A stretch of DNA of 64,000 nucleotides from the NCBI RefSeq assembly GCF_014646675.1, contig NZ_BMNS01000001.1:570170-634169 (forward strand), in the 5' to 3' direction. Of this stretch, positions 54,791 through 63,541 are shown piece by piece. Below the pieces are notes generated by a model. The model was not told the DNA's origin. It did no database searches and worked only from the letters and a program-made list of their open reading frames with translations. Both the position numbers and the translations under genes were made by a program. This DNA comes from Lutibacter litoralis (lineage in GTDB: Bacteria > Bacteroidota > Bacteroidia > Flavobacteriales > Flavobacteriaceae). Position 1 is the stretch's first letter. The number at the start of each line of letters is the position of its first letter.

Positions 54791-55945
54791 ATGAAAAAAA
54801 AAGCTTACATATATTTTGATGAATTTGGAAATAGCCATTTAGATACAGAATCTAAAAAAGGAACATTTTCTCACTTCATTTATACTGCAGTTGTAATCAA
54901 CGAAAATGATTTAAACAAGGCAAAGGAATTAAGAACATTTATTTCTAATAAATATAGACAAGGCTCTCCTTTAAAATCAAGTAAATTAGATATTAATAAG
55001 CGATTAAATATTATTGAGGAATTTAGTAGCATCGATTTTGGAATATTTAGTTTTATAATTGACAAAAGGAAAATTGACAATAAAAATCTAGAAGACAAAA
55101 CTGTATTTTATAAATTTTTTCAAAGATTATTTTTAACTCAATTTGTTGAGAGATATGAGAGTTTCGAAATATATTTTGACAAAATAGGAAGCGAAGATTT
55201 TAGAACTAGTTTGACCAATTATATTTCAAGAAAAGTATTTTAGCCGACTTTATTCAATCCTGATAGATTATACAAAATAGCTGACGACAAATTTGAAGAA
55301 CCTTTAATTCAAATTGCAGATTTCTATTCTGGATGCGTTGGTAAAATATTTTGTGTAAGTCACAAAGATATTGATGCAGAAAAAATATTTAACAAAATAA
55401 ATAGTAGATTATTTATTGATTTTTATCCTTATTCAAGTTCCAGTTATTTAGGCAAATACAATAATGAACTAGATGTTTCAGATAAAAAAGTTGGCGAATT
55501 ATGTCTAAATGTTGTTTTAGATTATCTAAATAGCGGAAAAGCAACGATTGAGGAAATTGAGTTATTAAAACATTTATTATTGATTTTCAGAACTGACCCC
55601 AATAGATTATCAGAAACATATGAATTAGTTGAAATTATCAAAAGAATAAATAGTAAATCCTCAAAAGAACACATTCGAGATTTAATTTCAACGTTAAGAG
55701 ATAAAGGCGTAATTATAGTCAGTATTGAGGGAAAATATGGATATAAAATTCCAAATAAAAAAAATGATTTGATTGGATTTTATAATAGATATTTGAAAAG
55801 TATAATTCCAATGCTCAACAGAATGAATATTGCTAACGAGATAATTAAAAAAGAATATTTCGAAATAGATATATTCAATGAGAATGAAAACTTACAATTG
55901 ATTCAAAGATTTATAAACATAATGGAATTCGAAAAAATAGAATAA
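54791..55945 (+). pseudogene. cassette 8: DUF3800-like gene with one in-frame amber stop
   Basis: Starts AYIYFDEFGNSHLDTESKK, the metal-binding IYFDEFG strand of DUF3800, an RNase H-fold family linked to mobile elements. After SRKVF a TAG (55241-55243) stops the frame, but the same frame then continues without interruption to 55945 (PTLFNPDRLYKIADD, then EEPLIQIADFYSGCVGK, the second DUF3800 acid motif). Without the TAG the protein would be about 384 residues. Most likely a single nonsense change; stop-codon recoding cannot be excluded. Confidence 0.8.
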
Positions 55946-55949
55946 ATAC

Positions 55950-56087
55950 TAATGCCAACAATTAATATAAAAAATTGCTAAACCCAACAATATAGAATGA
56001 TTCTTAAAACCAATTACCCTAAATTTAAACATCGGAAAATTGCGGTTACCAAAGCGCAACTTTTCATATTATAACCCGTTATAGGGC
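55950..56087 (+). repeat. attC-like site 8 (type beta)
   Basis: Left R box TAATGCCAAC (55950-55959), right R box GTTATAGGGC (56078-56087), inner length 118. Near-perfect stem AATAT-A-AAAA-A-TTGC / GCAA-C-TTTT-C-ATATT. Confidence 0.9.
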
Positions 56088-56297
56088 ATTTAAAGGAAGT
56101 GGCATTTCATCTTCGGCTTTTATTACTTTCCAAAGTGTATGCAGTTCTTCGACCGTTTCTACATCAAAATAAATTCTACCTTCATCAAATGAAAAATAGT
56201 GCGGGTCATCTTCGTGTAGGTCAAGTTTCCATTTAGTCCATATTTTGCCTTTTTTATCAAAGCCTAATTTTGTAAGTATTTCTCTTGTAAGTTTCAT
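56079..56297 (-). CDS. cassette 9: small protein in reverse orientation
   Basis: 72-residue protein, MKLTREILTKLGFDKKGKIW at the start, then YFSFDEGRIYFDVETVEELH. No family recognised; the length and acidic/aromatic strands suggest a small soluble partner or antitoxin-like protein. The gene is reversed relative to the array, and its TAA stop (56079-56081) lies inside the right R box of site 8. The cassette (56078-56316) is the smallest here with a gene, 239 bases. Confidence 0.7.
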   Translation of the reverse strand: MKLTREILTKLGFDKKGKIWTKWKLDLHEDDPHYFSFDEGRIYFDVETVEELHTLWKVIKAEDEMPLPLNAL

Positions 56298-56306
56298 AAT
56301 AAAAAC

Positions 56307-56443
56307 GCCCTATAACAAAGTGTATAGCAAATAGCCGTTATTGGGCTGTAATTAAACTATTTGCGTGTTTATAAATTTAGTTTTCTATATCAAAGGTTTG
56401 TGCTTTCTATCGGCTACTTGCCATACACAAACCGTTAGGTGTA
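56307..56443 (+). repeat. attC-like site 9 (type beta, divergent inner sequence)
   Basis: Left R box GCCCTATAAC (56307-56316), right R box GTTAGGTGTA (56434-56443), inner length 117. The stem is perfect with different sequence: GTGTAT-A-GCAA-A-TAGCCG / CGGCTA-C-TTGC-C-ATACAC, the best compensatory evidence in the array. Confidence 0.9.
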
Positions 56444-56465
56444 ATAGCTTGAAAAAAATTGAATA

Positions 56466-56966
56466 ATGCAAAATCAACAGATTAACTTTTCTAACGACAG
56501 AGAAATTTCATTTACAATATCTATCAAGAAAAAATCAAAATTTGCTAGAATAATCCTGATTTTTACATTTCTGATTTTTTTAATAATGCCAGTAATATTT
56601 TTGATTGATATGATTATTGAGCGAGCAGAATTGAAAATAGGAATATTTTTCTCATTCACATTATTATGGGGATTTGCATATTATATGTTTCGAGTAATAG
56701 CTTGGAATCAATTTGGAAAAGAAATTTTCACAATCGAGAAAGACAAAATTAAATATTACTCTGACTTTAAATATTTCAAAGACAGTTTTAAGGAAATCGA
56801 TAATGTTGATTTAAAAATAGAACTTGAAAATATTGGATATATTGAGGATAATCTTGGAGTTTTATCGATTAAAAATGAAACGGATTCTTTAAAATCAGTA
56901 ATTAAAGTTCCAATACCAGAATTGAACGAGTTGATTAAGAAGATAAAAACTACACCTAACAATTAA
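56466..56966 (+). CDS. cassette 10: small membrane protein
   Basis: 166-residue protein with two hydrophobic helices (about residues 27-50 and 58-80) and a soluble C-terminal part with a DVDLKIELENIGYIEDNL-like strand-helix pattern (PH-like fold possible). No family recognised. The ATG is 32 bases after the R box start. The last codons TPNN and the stop lie in the next attC-like site, so the gene end overlaps the cassette boundary. Confidence 0.7.
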   Translation: MQNQQINFSNDREISFTISIKKKSKFARIILIFTFLIFLIMPVIFLIDMIIERAELKIGIFFSFTLLWGFAYYMFRVIAWNQFGKEIFTIEKDKIKYYSDFKYFKDSFKEIDNVDLKIELENIGYIEDNLGVLSIKNETDSLKSVIKVPIPELNELIKKIKTTPNN

Positions 56967-57088
56967 TATAAAAAATTGCTAAATCCAATAATATGGAATG
57001 TTTCTAAACCTTAAAATACATACATTTAAACACCGAAAAATTGCGGAAACCACCCCTCAACTTTTCATATTATAAAACGTTAGGGCAC
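56951..57088 (+). repeat. attC-like site 10 (type beta)
   Basis: Left R box TACACCTAAC (56951-56960), right R box GTTAGGGCAC (57079-57088), inner length 118. Stem AATAT-A-AAAA-A-TTG / CAA-C-TTTT-C-ATATT. Confidence 0.9.
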
Positions 57089-57104
57089 ATTACGAAAAAA
57101 AGCT

Positions 57105-58082
57105 ATGCCAGAAAGAAAAAGAAGATTAAAATCTATAAAATCTGAACTTTTGATTAAGTCAAGAGAAGCTATGCTTTCTGCTGTTCAGATTTTTAATAAC
57201 CCAAACATAAATTTTAAATCCGAAAATTTTATAATTCTATCGAATATTGCTTGGATGTATTTATTACACGCTTACTATAGAGAAAAAAGTATTGAATATC
57301 GATATTTTAAAAAAATAAAAACAAGAAGAAGATTTGACAGAACAAAACGTGGAGCATATAAATATTGGGAATTAGAAAGATGTTTAACCGATAAACTGAG
57401 TCCTATTGATAAAGTCACAAGTAGCAACTTAAAATTTTTAATTGGTTTAAGGCACGAAATTGAACATCAAATGACTGATAGAATCGATGAATATTTAAGT
57501 GCTCGATTTCAATCTTGTTGTTTAAATTATAATTTATACATAAAAAAGTTATTTGGAGAACAATTTGCAATTGATAAACACTTATCAATTTCATTACAAT
57601 TTTCAACGATAAACGAAGAACAAACAAAAAAATTAAAAGAGTTTACAGATTTACCGAAAAATATTGCAACATATATTAACGATTTCGATGAAAACCTATC
57701 AGATGAATTATATAATGATATCCGATTTTCATATCGAGTACTATATGTTCCGAAATCAGCAAATAGAAAAGGTCAAGCTGATAAAGTAATTGAATTTATT
57801 CCTGCAAATTCTCCAGAGGCAAAAGGATTAAATAAAGAGTATGTTTTAATTAAAGAAAAAGAAAGAAAAAAATTTCTACCAAAGCATATTAAAGAACTAA
57901 TGATTGAAAAAGGATTTTCTAAATTTTCAATTCACAAAAACACATTGTTATGGAAAGAAAACGATGCGAAAGATCCTAAAAAGAATTTTGGTGTTAACGT
58001 GGAAGACCAATGGTATTGGTATGATAATTGGGTGAAATTTGTTGAAAATTATTGTATTGAAAATAAAGAACAATTGAATTAA
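57105..58082 (+). CDS. cassette 11: DUF3644 (HEPN-like) protein
   Basis: 325-residue protein resembling DUF3644: SREAMLSAVQIFNNPNINFK, then NIAWMYLLHAYYREKSI (about residues 15-65), typical of that family. Residues RHEIEH (about 122-127) match the R-x4-H signature of HEPN ribonuclease-type domains. HEPN proteins often take part in defence or toxin systems. Its cassette holds no visible partner gene. The assignment is by remembered family pattern. ATG 26 bases after the R box start; the stop is four bases before the next R box. Confidence 0.7.
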   Translation: MPERKRRLKSIKSELLIKSREAMLSAVQIFNNPNINFKSENFIILSNIAWMYLLHAYYREKSIEYRYFKKIKTRRRFDRTKRGAYKYWELERCLTDKLSPIDKVTSSNLKFLIGLRHEIEHQMTDRIDEYLSARFQSCCLNYNLYIKKLFGEQFAIDKHLSISLQFSTINEEQTKKLKEFTDLPKNIATYINDFDENLSDELYNDIRFSYRVLYVPKSANRKGQADKVIEFIPANSPEAKGLNKEYVLIKEKERKKFLPKHIKELMIEKGFSKFSIHKNTLLWKENDAKDPKKNFGVNVEDQWYWYDNWVKFVENYCIENKEQLN

Positions 58083-58086
58083 AAAC

Positions 58087-58223
58087 GTGCCCTAACAATA
58101 GGTATAAAAAATTGCTAAATTCAATAAAATAGAATGTTTCTAAAACATAAATAACTTAAATTTAAACATCGGAAAAATACGATTACAATATCGCAACTTT
58201 CCATACCTTAAACCGTTACCTGC
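58087..58223 (+). repeat. attC-like site 11 (type beta)
   Basis: Left R box GTGCCCTAAC (58087-58096), right R box GTTACCTGC (58215-58223), inner length 118. Stem GGTAT-A-AAAA-A-TTGC / GCAA-C-TTTC-C-ATACC. Confidence 0.85.
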
Positions 58224-58250
58224 AAGCTGAAAAAAGAGCCACCGCACGGT

Positions 58251-58308
58251 CAAGCACATTTGGTTTTTGCCAACGCTAAACCCAACGCTGAAAAACCAAA
58301 AGAGCTTG
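58251..58308 (+). repeat. flanking hairpin, left side of type III R-M operon
   Basis: Stem CAAGC (58251-58255) / GCTTG (58304-58308), unpaired ACA / AGA, then TTTGGTTTTT (58259-58268) / AAAAACCAAA (58291-58300) with a 22-nt loop holding two CCAACGCT copies. Shares its exact architecture with the hairpin at 62860. The rest of 58224-58414 is leader with no ORF. Confidence 0.7.
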
Positions 58309-58414
58309 CCCTTCCCCACCGCCACCCAAACAGAATATTTACACTTTATACACAACTTTTTGAGATAATTAAAATAATCGTATTAAATTAGCGGCTACAT
58401 AAACAACGTCTGAA

Positions 58415-58615
58415 ATGAACAGAATTAAGGAAGTGTTGGAACAGAAAGGGATAAAGCAAACTTGGTTGGCTGAAAAACTTGGAAAGAGTTACAATATGGT
58501 AAATGCTTATGCACAAAACCGACAACAACCACGATTGGAAACCTTAATGGACATTGCAAACATTTTGGACATTGACGTGAAAGATTTGATAATATCTAAC
58601 AAAGAGAATAACTAA
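58415..58615 (+). CDS. XRE-family regulator of the type III R-M operon
   Basis: 66-residue helix-turn-helix protein, essentially one Cro/CI domain: KEVLEQKGIKQTWLAEKLGK and YNMVNAYAQNRQQPRLETL. Such small proteins act as controllers of restriction-modification expression, delaying the nuclease until methylation is established. The stop overlaps the mod start (TAATG), supporting one transcript. It is the only cassette here with a 200-base upstream leader, so the cassette probably brings its own promoter. The operator is not identified. Confidence 0.85.
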   Translation: MNRIKEVLEQKGIKQTWLAEKLGKSYNMVNAYAQNRQQPRLETLMDIANILDIDVKDLIISNKENN

Positions 58616-60378
58616 TGGCAACAGAAAAGGAACTATATGCTGAAATAGAGGCACTAAAAAAGAAATTAGAAATTGCCAACAACCGAATTAAAACAGAAAA
58701 ATACGGTATTACTTGGTTAGACGTTCCCGAAGCATTTGAGGAAGAAAGTGAAAACCAACTTCCTATTTTGACAGAGGTAAAAGAAAAAGCCATAAAAAAT
58801 GAGGACGGAAAACCAACTCACATATTAATTGAGGGCGACAACTACCATTCACTTACTTGTTTAAACTACACGCACAAAAGTAAAATTGACCTTATTTATA
58901 TTGACCCACCTTACAACACAGGTTCTGACGGTTTTACATATAAAGACAAACGCGTATTAGATAAATATCCTGATGGTTCAGAAGTTCCAAAAGACCATCC
59001 TTTACGACATAGTTATTGGCTTTCATTTATGAATAAAAGATTGGAATTAGCGAAAGATTTATTATCTGATTCAGGCTTAATTTTTATATCAATTGATGAC
59101 AATGAATTAGCACAATTAAAACTTCTTTGTGATAAAATATTTGGAGAAAAAAACTTTATCGGAAACATAGTTTGGTTTAAAAAAAGAAAAGGTTCTTTTC
59201 TCTCAAACAAACTTGTAAGTTTAACCGAGTATGTTTTGGTCTATTGCAAAAAAGATGGAGTGAAACTATTTGGTGGAGAAACAGACAAAACAGAATCTCA
59301 ACCTATTGTAAAAAGAACAAATGCTGTAAAAACCCTTGTGTTTCCTGAAAATTTTGTTCAGACAAAATTAAAAGATGGAGTTTACAAAGCAGGAAAATAT
59401 GGAAAAGGAACTACTTCCACAATATTGCAAAACGATATTGTCGTAAAAGACAATATTATCAAGACAGGATTCTCTTTAGAAGCACCTTTTACTTGGAGTC
59501 AAGAATTTTTAGACGAAGAAATTAAGGATGAAACTAAAGTATTGATAAATACTTCCAGTTTCCAACCACGAGTTATTAGAACAAATAATAATTCATTTAA
59601 AGCAATGCCTTCATTTCTTGACGGTAGAGATTTTAAAGCTACAAATGAAGACGCTTATGGTTTACTAAAAGATATTTTTGATAAAGACAGACCTTTTAGT
59701 TATTCAAAACCTGTGAATTTAATAAAAAAGCTAATCAAATCTATTTCATTTTTTAAAGATAGTTTTACTGTACTTGACTTTTTTGCGGGTTCAGGAACAA
59801 CTGCACAGGCAGTTTTAGAACTTAATGAAGAAGATAAAAAGCAAATCAAATTTATCATTGCAACAAACAATGAAAACAATAATGGAGACGGCAAAATCAT
59901 TGATGATGTATGTTATCCGAGAGTTTCAAAAGTTATTTCAGGTTATACCAATAGAAAGGAAGAAGTTATACAAGGTCTTGGTAACTCTTTAAAATACTAC
60001 AAGACTGATTTTGTTGGTTCAAACAATATTCTTTCAGCAACAGATGAAGATAAATCTTCATTGGCTCATAAAGCAGGCTATTTGCTTTCCATTGCAGAAA
60101 ACACATTAGAAGAAATAGAATTAAGCAGTTGCTATCAACTGTTTGAAAATGATAAAAAAGTAACTGCTATTTATTTTAAAGAAGAAATGACTGAAATGGA
60201 AGCTTTTTTAGAGAAAGTAGAAAATATAAAAAAACCAATCGCATTGTATCTTTTTAGTTGGGGAAATAGAAGTGAGTTTGAGGCTTTGTTTGACCATTTG
60301 GAACACATTACCATTAAAACCATTCCGCAACCCATTTTAGAAATATACAAGAGGATATACAATATAGTAACCGTATGA
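58615..60378 (+). CDS. mod: type III DNA methyltransferase (Mod)
   Basis: 587-residue adenine methyltransferase and specificity subunit. Motif IV IDPPYNTGSDGFTYKDK at about residue 96 precedes motif I DFFAGSGTTAQA near residue 388, the beta-class order typical of type III Mod. The variable recognition region between them (about 190-340) gives sequence specificity. The start overlaps the XRE stop, and its stop overlaps the res start (ATGA). It forms a complete type III system with XRE and res in one cassette. Confidence 0.95.
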   Translation: MATEKELYAEIEALKKKLEIANNRIKTEKYGITWLDVPEAFEEESENQLPILTEVKEKAIKNEDGKPTHILIEGDNYHSLTCLNYTHKSKIDLIYIDPPYNTGSDGFTYKDKRVLDKYPDGSEVPKDHPLRHSYWLSFMNKRLELAKDLLSDSGLIFISIDDNELAQLKLLCDKIFGEKNFIGNIVWFKKRKGSFLSNKLVSLTEYVLVYCKKDGVKLFGGETDKTESQPIVKRTNAVKTLVFPENFVQTKLKDGVYKAGKYGKGTTSTILQNDIVVKDNIIKTGFSLEAPFTWSQEFLDEEIKDETKVLINTSSFQPRVIRTNNNSFKAMPSFLDGRDFKATNEDAYGLLKDIFDKDRPFSYSKPVNLIKKLIKSISFFKDSFTVLDFFAGSGTTAQAVLELNEEDKKQIKFIIATNNENNNGDGKIIDDVCYPRVSKVISGYTNRKEEVIQGLGNSLKYYKTDFVGSNNILSATDEDKSSLAHKAGYLLSIAENTLEEIELSSCYQLFENDKKVTAIYFKEEMTEMEAFLEKVENIKKPIALYLFSWGNRSEFEALFDHLEHITIKTIPQPILEIYKRIYNIVTV

Positions 60379-62843
60379 GCAGATATAGTCCATTAAACTT
60401 TCAAACGAAAGCCATAGATAAATTAGTTTCCACATTCACAAAATTGTGGGGAAATTCAGAATCGCAAAGACTTTTGGCGTTTAAATCGCCCACAGGAAGT
60501 GGTAAGACATTTATGGTTGCCAACTTTGTGCATAGTTTGAACGGTATGCCAACTTGGGATTATGACAAAGCCTTTATTTGGATTACATTTTCAGAAGATT
60601 TGGCAATGCAAAGCAAAGACAAGTTTCAAGAATATTTTGATACTAATCTTGAAAACGGTTTACTAACCGTAAATGATTTTAAGCAAGGAAAATTATACAA
60701 AAACGATATTCTTTTTATCAATTGGCAAAAATTGGTTGCTTCAAAAAAAGACAACCGATTATTGAGACGACCAGACGAAGAAGTGAATTTAAAAGAGCAA
60801 GGATATTACTTTGATGATTTAATTGAAAACACGCATAAAGAAAATAGAGAGTTTGTATTAATCATAGATGAAAGCCACAAAAATCGAGACACGAATTTAG
60901 CACAAGAGGTTATAGACGTTATAAATCCAAAAGTAATTCTCAATGTTTCGGCTACACCAAAAAACGTTCCCGGAATTGATGAAATAGAAGACGGAACAGC
61001 AGGATATGTTGGCGTAAAACGTGAGGAAGTTGTAGAAGAAGGTTTAATCAAAGAAAAAATTGCAGTTCAAACAGAGGAAGATTTAGCTAAATACAAGAAT
61101 AAAGATTTAGACGAGTTGCTTTTAGATTTAGCAATTGAACGTCAACAAGAACTCAAAGCAGAGTATAAAACTTTAGGTAAAGACATAAATCCTTTAGTTT
61201 TAATCCAATTACCTAATGACGATAGTCGTTTGAAAGATGCAGGACAAAAAACCAAAGAGGAAATTGTCACGGACTACCTACGAAAAAAGAAAATAGACAT
61301 TGATAGAAAAGTTGCTTTATGGTTTGACGGAAAGCAAAAAAATATGGACTTCATTACCCACAATGAAAGTGATGTAGATTTTATGCTATTCAAACAAGCA
61401 GCAGGAACAGGTTGGGACTGTCCAAGAGCACATATTTTAGTAATGTTCAGAGAGATAAATTCGGCTTCTTTTTATGTTCAAACTATTGGTAGAATATTAC
61501 GAATGGCAGAACCTAATCGTAAAGATGATTTCAAAAACAATCCGAATTTAAGAACAGGATATTTATACACAAACTACAAACGAAATGATGTAGAAATTCC
61601 AGACCAAGGAGCTAAAAACAAACCGTTTATCTACACTTCAAAACGAAAAGAAGATTTAGAAAATATACAAGGATTATTTTCTGACTTTGTTTCTCGTGTG
61701 GATTATGGAGATTTAGGTCACGCAGTAAAATTTCAAAATGGTTTTTTAAAATCATTTGACAATTACTTCGGCTTTGACGAGCAAGACCATCCAGCCATAA
61801 TGCGTGAAAAAATTGAAGCAAAGGGAATTGATATAAATCCGACTTTAACAAACAAGCTAATTGTTGATGCAGAATTTACGGACTACGACAAAATCAATTT
61901 AGACTTTGCAAAAAAAGGACACGAAGAAGATTACGAAATATCAAGAAATGATGTCGAGAAGATATTTAATTGGTATTGCTTTCAACTATTATCTGAACAA
62001 ACGGAAGCAGAAGCCAAGGTTTCAAACGTTTCTCGTTCTTGGTCACCTTTGAAATCAGCATTTAGAGTTTGGTTTAAGAGTATTTTTGACCAAGACAGTA
62101 ATTTGTACTATCGCATTTTAATTAATGATTTAAACGAAGAGCAGTCAAGTATTTTCAGACAAGCCTTGACCAAAACTTTGAAAGAATATTATCCTGTTAA
62201 AAAAGAATATCTTGAAAAGCGTAAAAAAGACATAGAAAAACGAGAAGCACCACTTTTTGAAATTAAGGAAGAATATACATTTACAGAAGATTATGCTGAA
62301 TTAACCGCTCAAGAAGGAATTTCAGAATTAAGTGCAATTCAACCGTTCTACTTAAAAAAGGAATATAAAGGAAGAGATAACGAACTGAAATTCTTGAATT
62401 ACCTCGAACAGAAAAAAGATAAGTTGGATTGGTGGTTTAAAAATGGAGATTCAGGTAAAGAATTTTATTGCTTGAAATACTACAACACAGCCAAAAAAGA
62501 AGAAGCACTCTTTTATCCTGATTGGATTTTAAAATTCAAAGATGGTAGAATTGGAATATTTGACACGAAAAGTGGACAGACAGCACAAAACCCAGAAGGA
62601 CGTGCTGAAGGACTTGCTAACAAACTGAAAGAATTAAATGAAAATGGCGGAAAATATGTTGGCGGACTTGTAGTGTTAGAGAATAACCAATGGTATTATT
62701 TCAATAACGAAAAATATTTGTTAGAACCGAGATTAAACGGAGTTGAAGAACCGAAAGCGGAATACGGAGCGAAATTTGACTACGATTATACGCCAGGGAA
62801 ATTGACAGAAAATTGGAAACCATTTAATAAACTGTTTGACTAA
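60375..62843 (+). CDS. res: type III restriction subunit (Res)
   Basis: 822-residue helicase-nuclease. SF2 motif I SPTGSGKTFM at about residue 39; the DEAD-like motif II is IIDESHK (about residue 165); the later motif QTIGRILRMAEP is the motif VI arginine finger. The C-terminal endonuclease is PD-(D/E)XK: YPDWILKF and FDTKSG (D716, D730 and K732). All core motifs are intact, so with Mod the system looks functional. Start overlaps mod by four bases (ATGA). Confidence 0.95.
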   Translation: MSRYSPLNFQTKAIDKLVSTFTKLWGNSESQRLLAFKSPTGSGKTFMVANFVHSLNGMPTWDYDKAFIWITFSEDLAMQSKDKFQEYFDTNLENGLLTVNDFKQGKLYKNDILFINWQKLVASKKDNRLLRRPDEEVNLKEQGYYFDDLIENTHKENREFVLIIDESHKNRDTNLAQEVIDVINPKVILNVSATPKNVPGIDEIEDGTAGYVGVKREEVVEEGLIKEKIAVQTEEDLAKYKNKDLDELLLDLAIERQQELKAEYKTLGKDINPLVLIQLPNDDSRLKDAGQKTKEEIVTDYLRKKKIDIDRKVALWFDGKQKNMDFITHNESDVDFMLFKQAAGTGWDCPRAHILVMFREINSASFYVQTIGRILRMAEPNRKDDFKNNPNLRTGYLYTNYKRNDVEIPDQGAKNKPFIYTSKRKEDLENIQGLFSDFVSRVDYGDLGHAVKFQNGFLKSFDNYFGFDEQDHPAIMREKIEAKGIDINPTLTNKLIVDAEFTDYDKINLDFAKKGHEEDYEISRNDVEKIFNWYCFQLLSEQTEAEAKVSNVSRSWSPLKSAFRVWFKSIFDQDSNLYYRILINDLNEEQSSIFRQALTKTLKEYYPVKKEYLEKRKKDIEKREAPLFEIKEEYTFTEDYAELTAQEGISELSAIQPFYLKKEYKGRDNELKFLNYLEQKKDKLDWWFKNGDSGKEFYCLKYYNTAKKEEALFYPDWILKFKDGRIGIFDTKSGQTAQNPEGRAEGLANKLKELNENGGKYVGGLVVLENNQWYYFNNEKYLLEPRLNGVEEPKAEYGAKFDYDYTPGKLTENWKPFNKLFD

Positions 62844-62859
62844 TGCCCACGCTTAAAGC

Positions 62860-62918
62860 CATACACATTTGCAATTCGCACCAGCCGACACACAAGCCCA
62901 AAATTGCAAAAGAGTATG
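62860..62918 (+). repeat. flanking hairpin, right side of type III R-M operon
   Basis: Stem CATAC (62860-62864) / GTATG (62914-62918), unpaired ACA / AGA, then TTTGCAATT (62868-62876) / AATTGCAAA (62902-62910), 25-nt loop. Every stem pair changed relative to 58251-58308 yet pairing is kept. TTTGCCAACGCTGAAAG follows. Confidence 0.7.
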
Positions 62919-62958
62919 TCTTTGCCAACGCTGAAAGACGAACGAAAAAATAAAGCCA

Positions 62959-63093
62959 GCAGGTAACAATGTATATAAAAAATAGGCGGAATAGTAATAA
63001 ATTCAAGGTTTTTGGCTCGTTTCAAAGTTTGTGTTTAAACGAAAGTTTCGTGCTTCGAAATCGCCTACTTTTCATATACTAAACGTTGCCATT
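62959..63093 (+). repeat. attC-like site 12 (type beta, divergent centre)
   Basis: Left R box GCAGGTAAC (62959-62967) pairs with the cassette 12 start at 58215, 4.7 kb away; right R box GTTGCCATT (63085-63093), inner length 117. Stem GTATAT-A-AAAA-A-TAGGCG / CGCCTA-C-TTTT-C-ATATAC. Confidence 0.9.
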
Positions 63094-63239
63094 AACTGCG
63101 AAATTTCGATTTTCCAGATAATAAAGTTCTTTAAAAGTAAAATTTTACTCTTCCGATAAATTTTAAATTGACTTCCACTCTATCGGATTGACAATTGAAT
63201 CGGTCAGATTTTAGCAATGAATCGTGAAAAGAGGAAAAT

Positions 63240-63476
63240 AACGTGCGGAAACCCATAATGAACGTGCGAAAATGGAAAAACAACGTGGAGGAATACAACA
63301 ATGACTGTAAGGAACGCATGATGAACGTACGAAAATGGAAAAGTGACGTGCGAAAACCCATGATGAACGTGGAGGAATACAAGAATGACTCGGAGGAACG
63401 CATGATGAACGTTAAGGAGTACAATAATGACTATAAGGAACGTAAGAAAAACGTTAAGGAATATAAGAATGATTAA
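63240..63476 (+). repeat. cassette 13: eleven 21-bp tandem repeats, possibly coding
   Basis: From 63240 to 63470, exactly 11 units of 21 bases follow the pattern AAC-GTN-NNG-AAN, then a GATTAA end. In frame they give heptads NVRKWKN, NVEEYNN, DCKERMM, NVRKWKS, DVRKPMM, NVEEYKN, DSEERMM, NVKEYNN, DYKERKK, NVKEYKN. A GTG at 63243 or ATG at 63258 could start a 73-78 residue protein; a TGA bounds the frame upstream near 63225. G-richer than its surroundings. The antisense frame is also open. Confidence 0.6.
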
Positions 63477-63541
63477 AATTCAATAATGATAAAGATTGTA
63501 ACTCTGAAAAACGATTTAAACATAATGATAAAAAACAGCTA

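Noticed and set aside
55580..55945. Separate gene in the second half of cassette 8
   Set aside because: It is in the same frame as the DUF3800 gene before the TAG and continues that family, so it is the 3' part of one broken gene.
58140..58355. 71-residue minus-strand ORF across attC-like site 11 and the R-M leader
   Set aside because: It runs through the attachment-site stem and the hairpin; composition follows the repeat structure.
63131..63424. 97-residue antisense ORF over the 21-bp repeats
   Set aside because: Its open frame is a by-product of the repeat unit length being a multiple of three; the plus frame has the better start and end.
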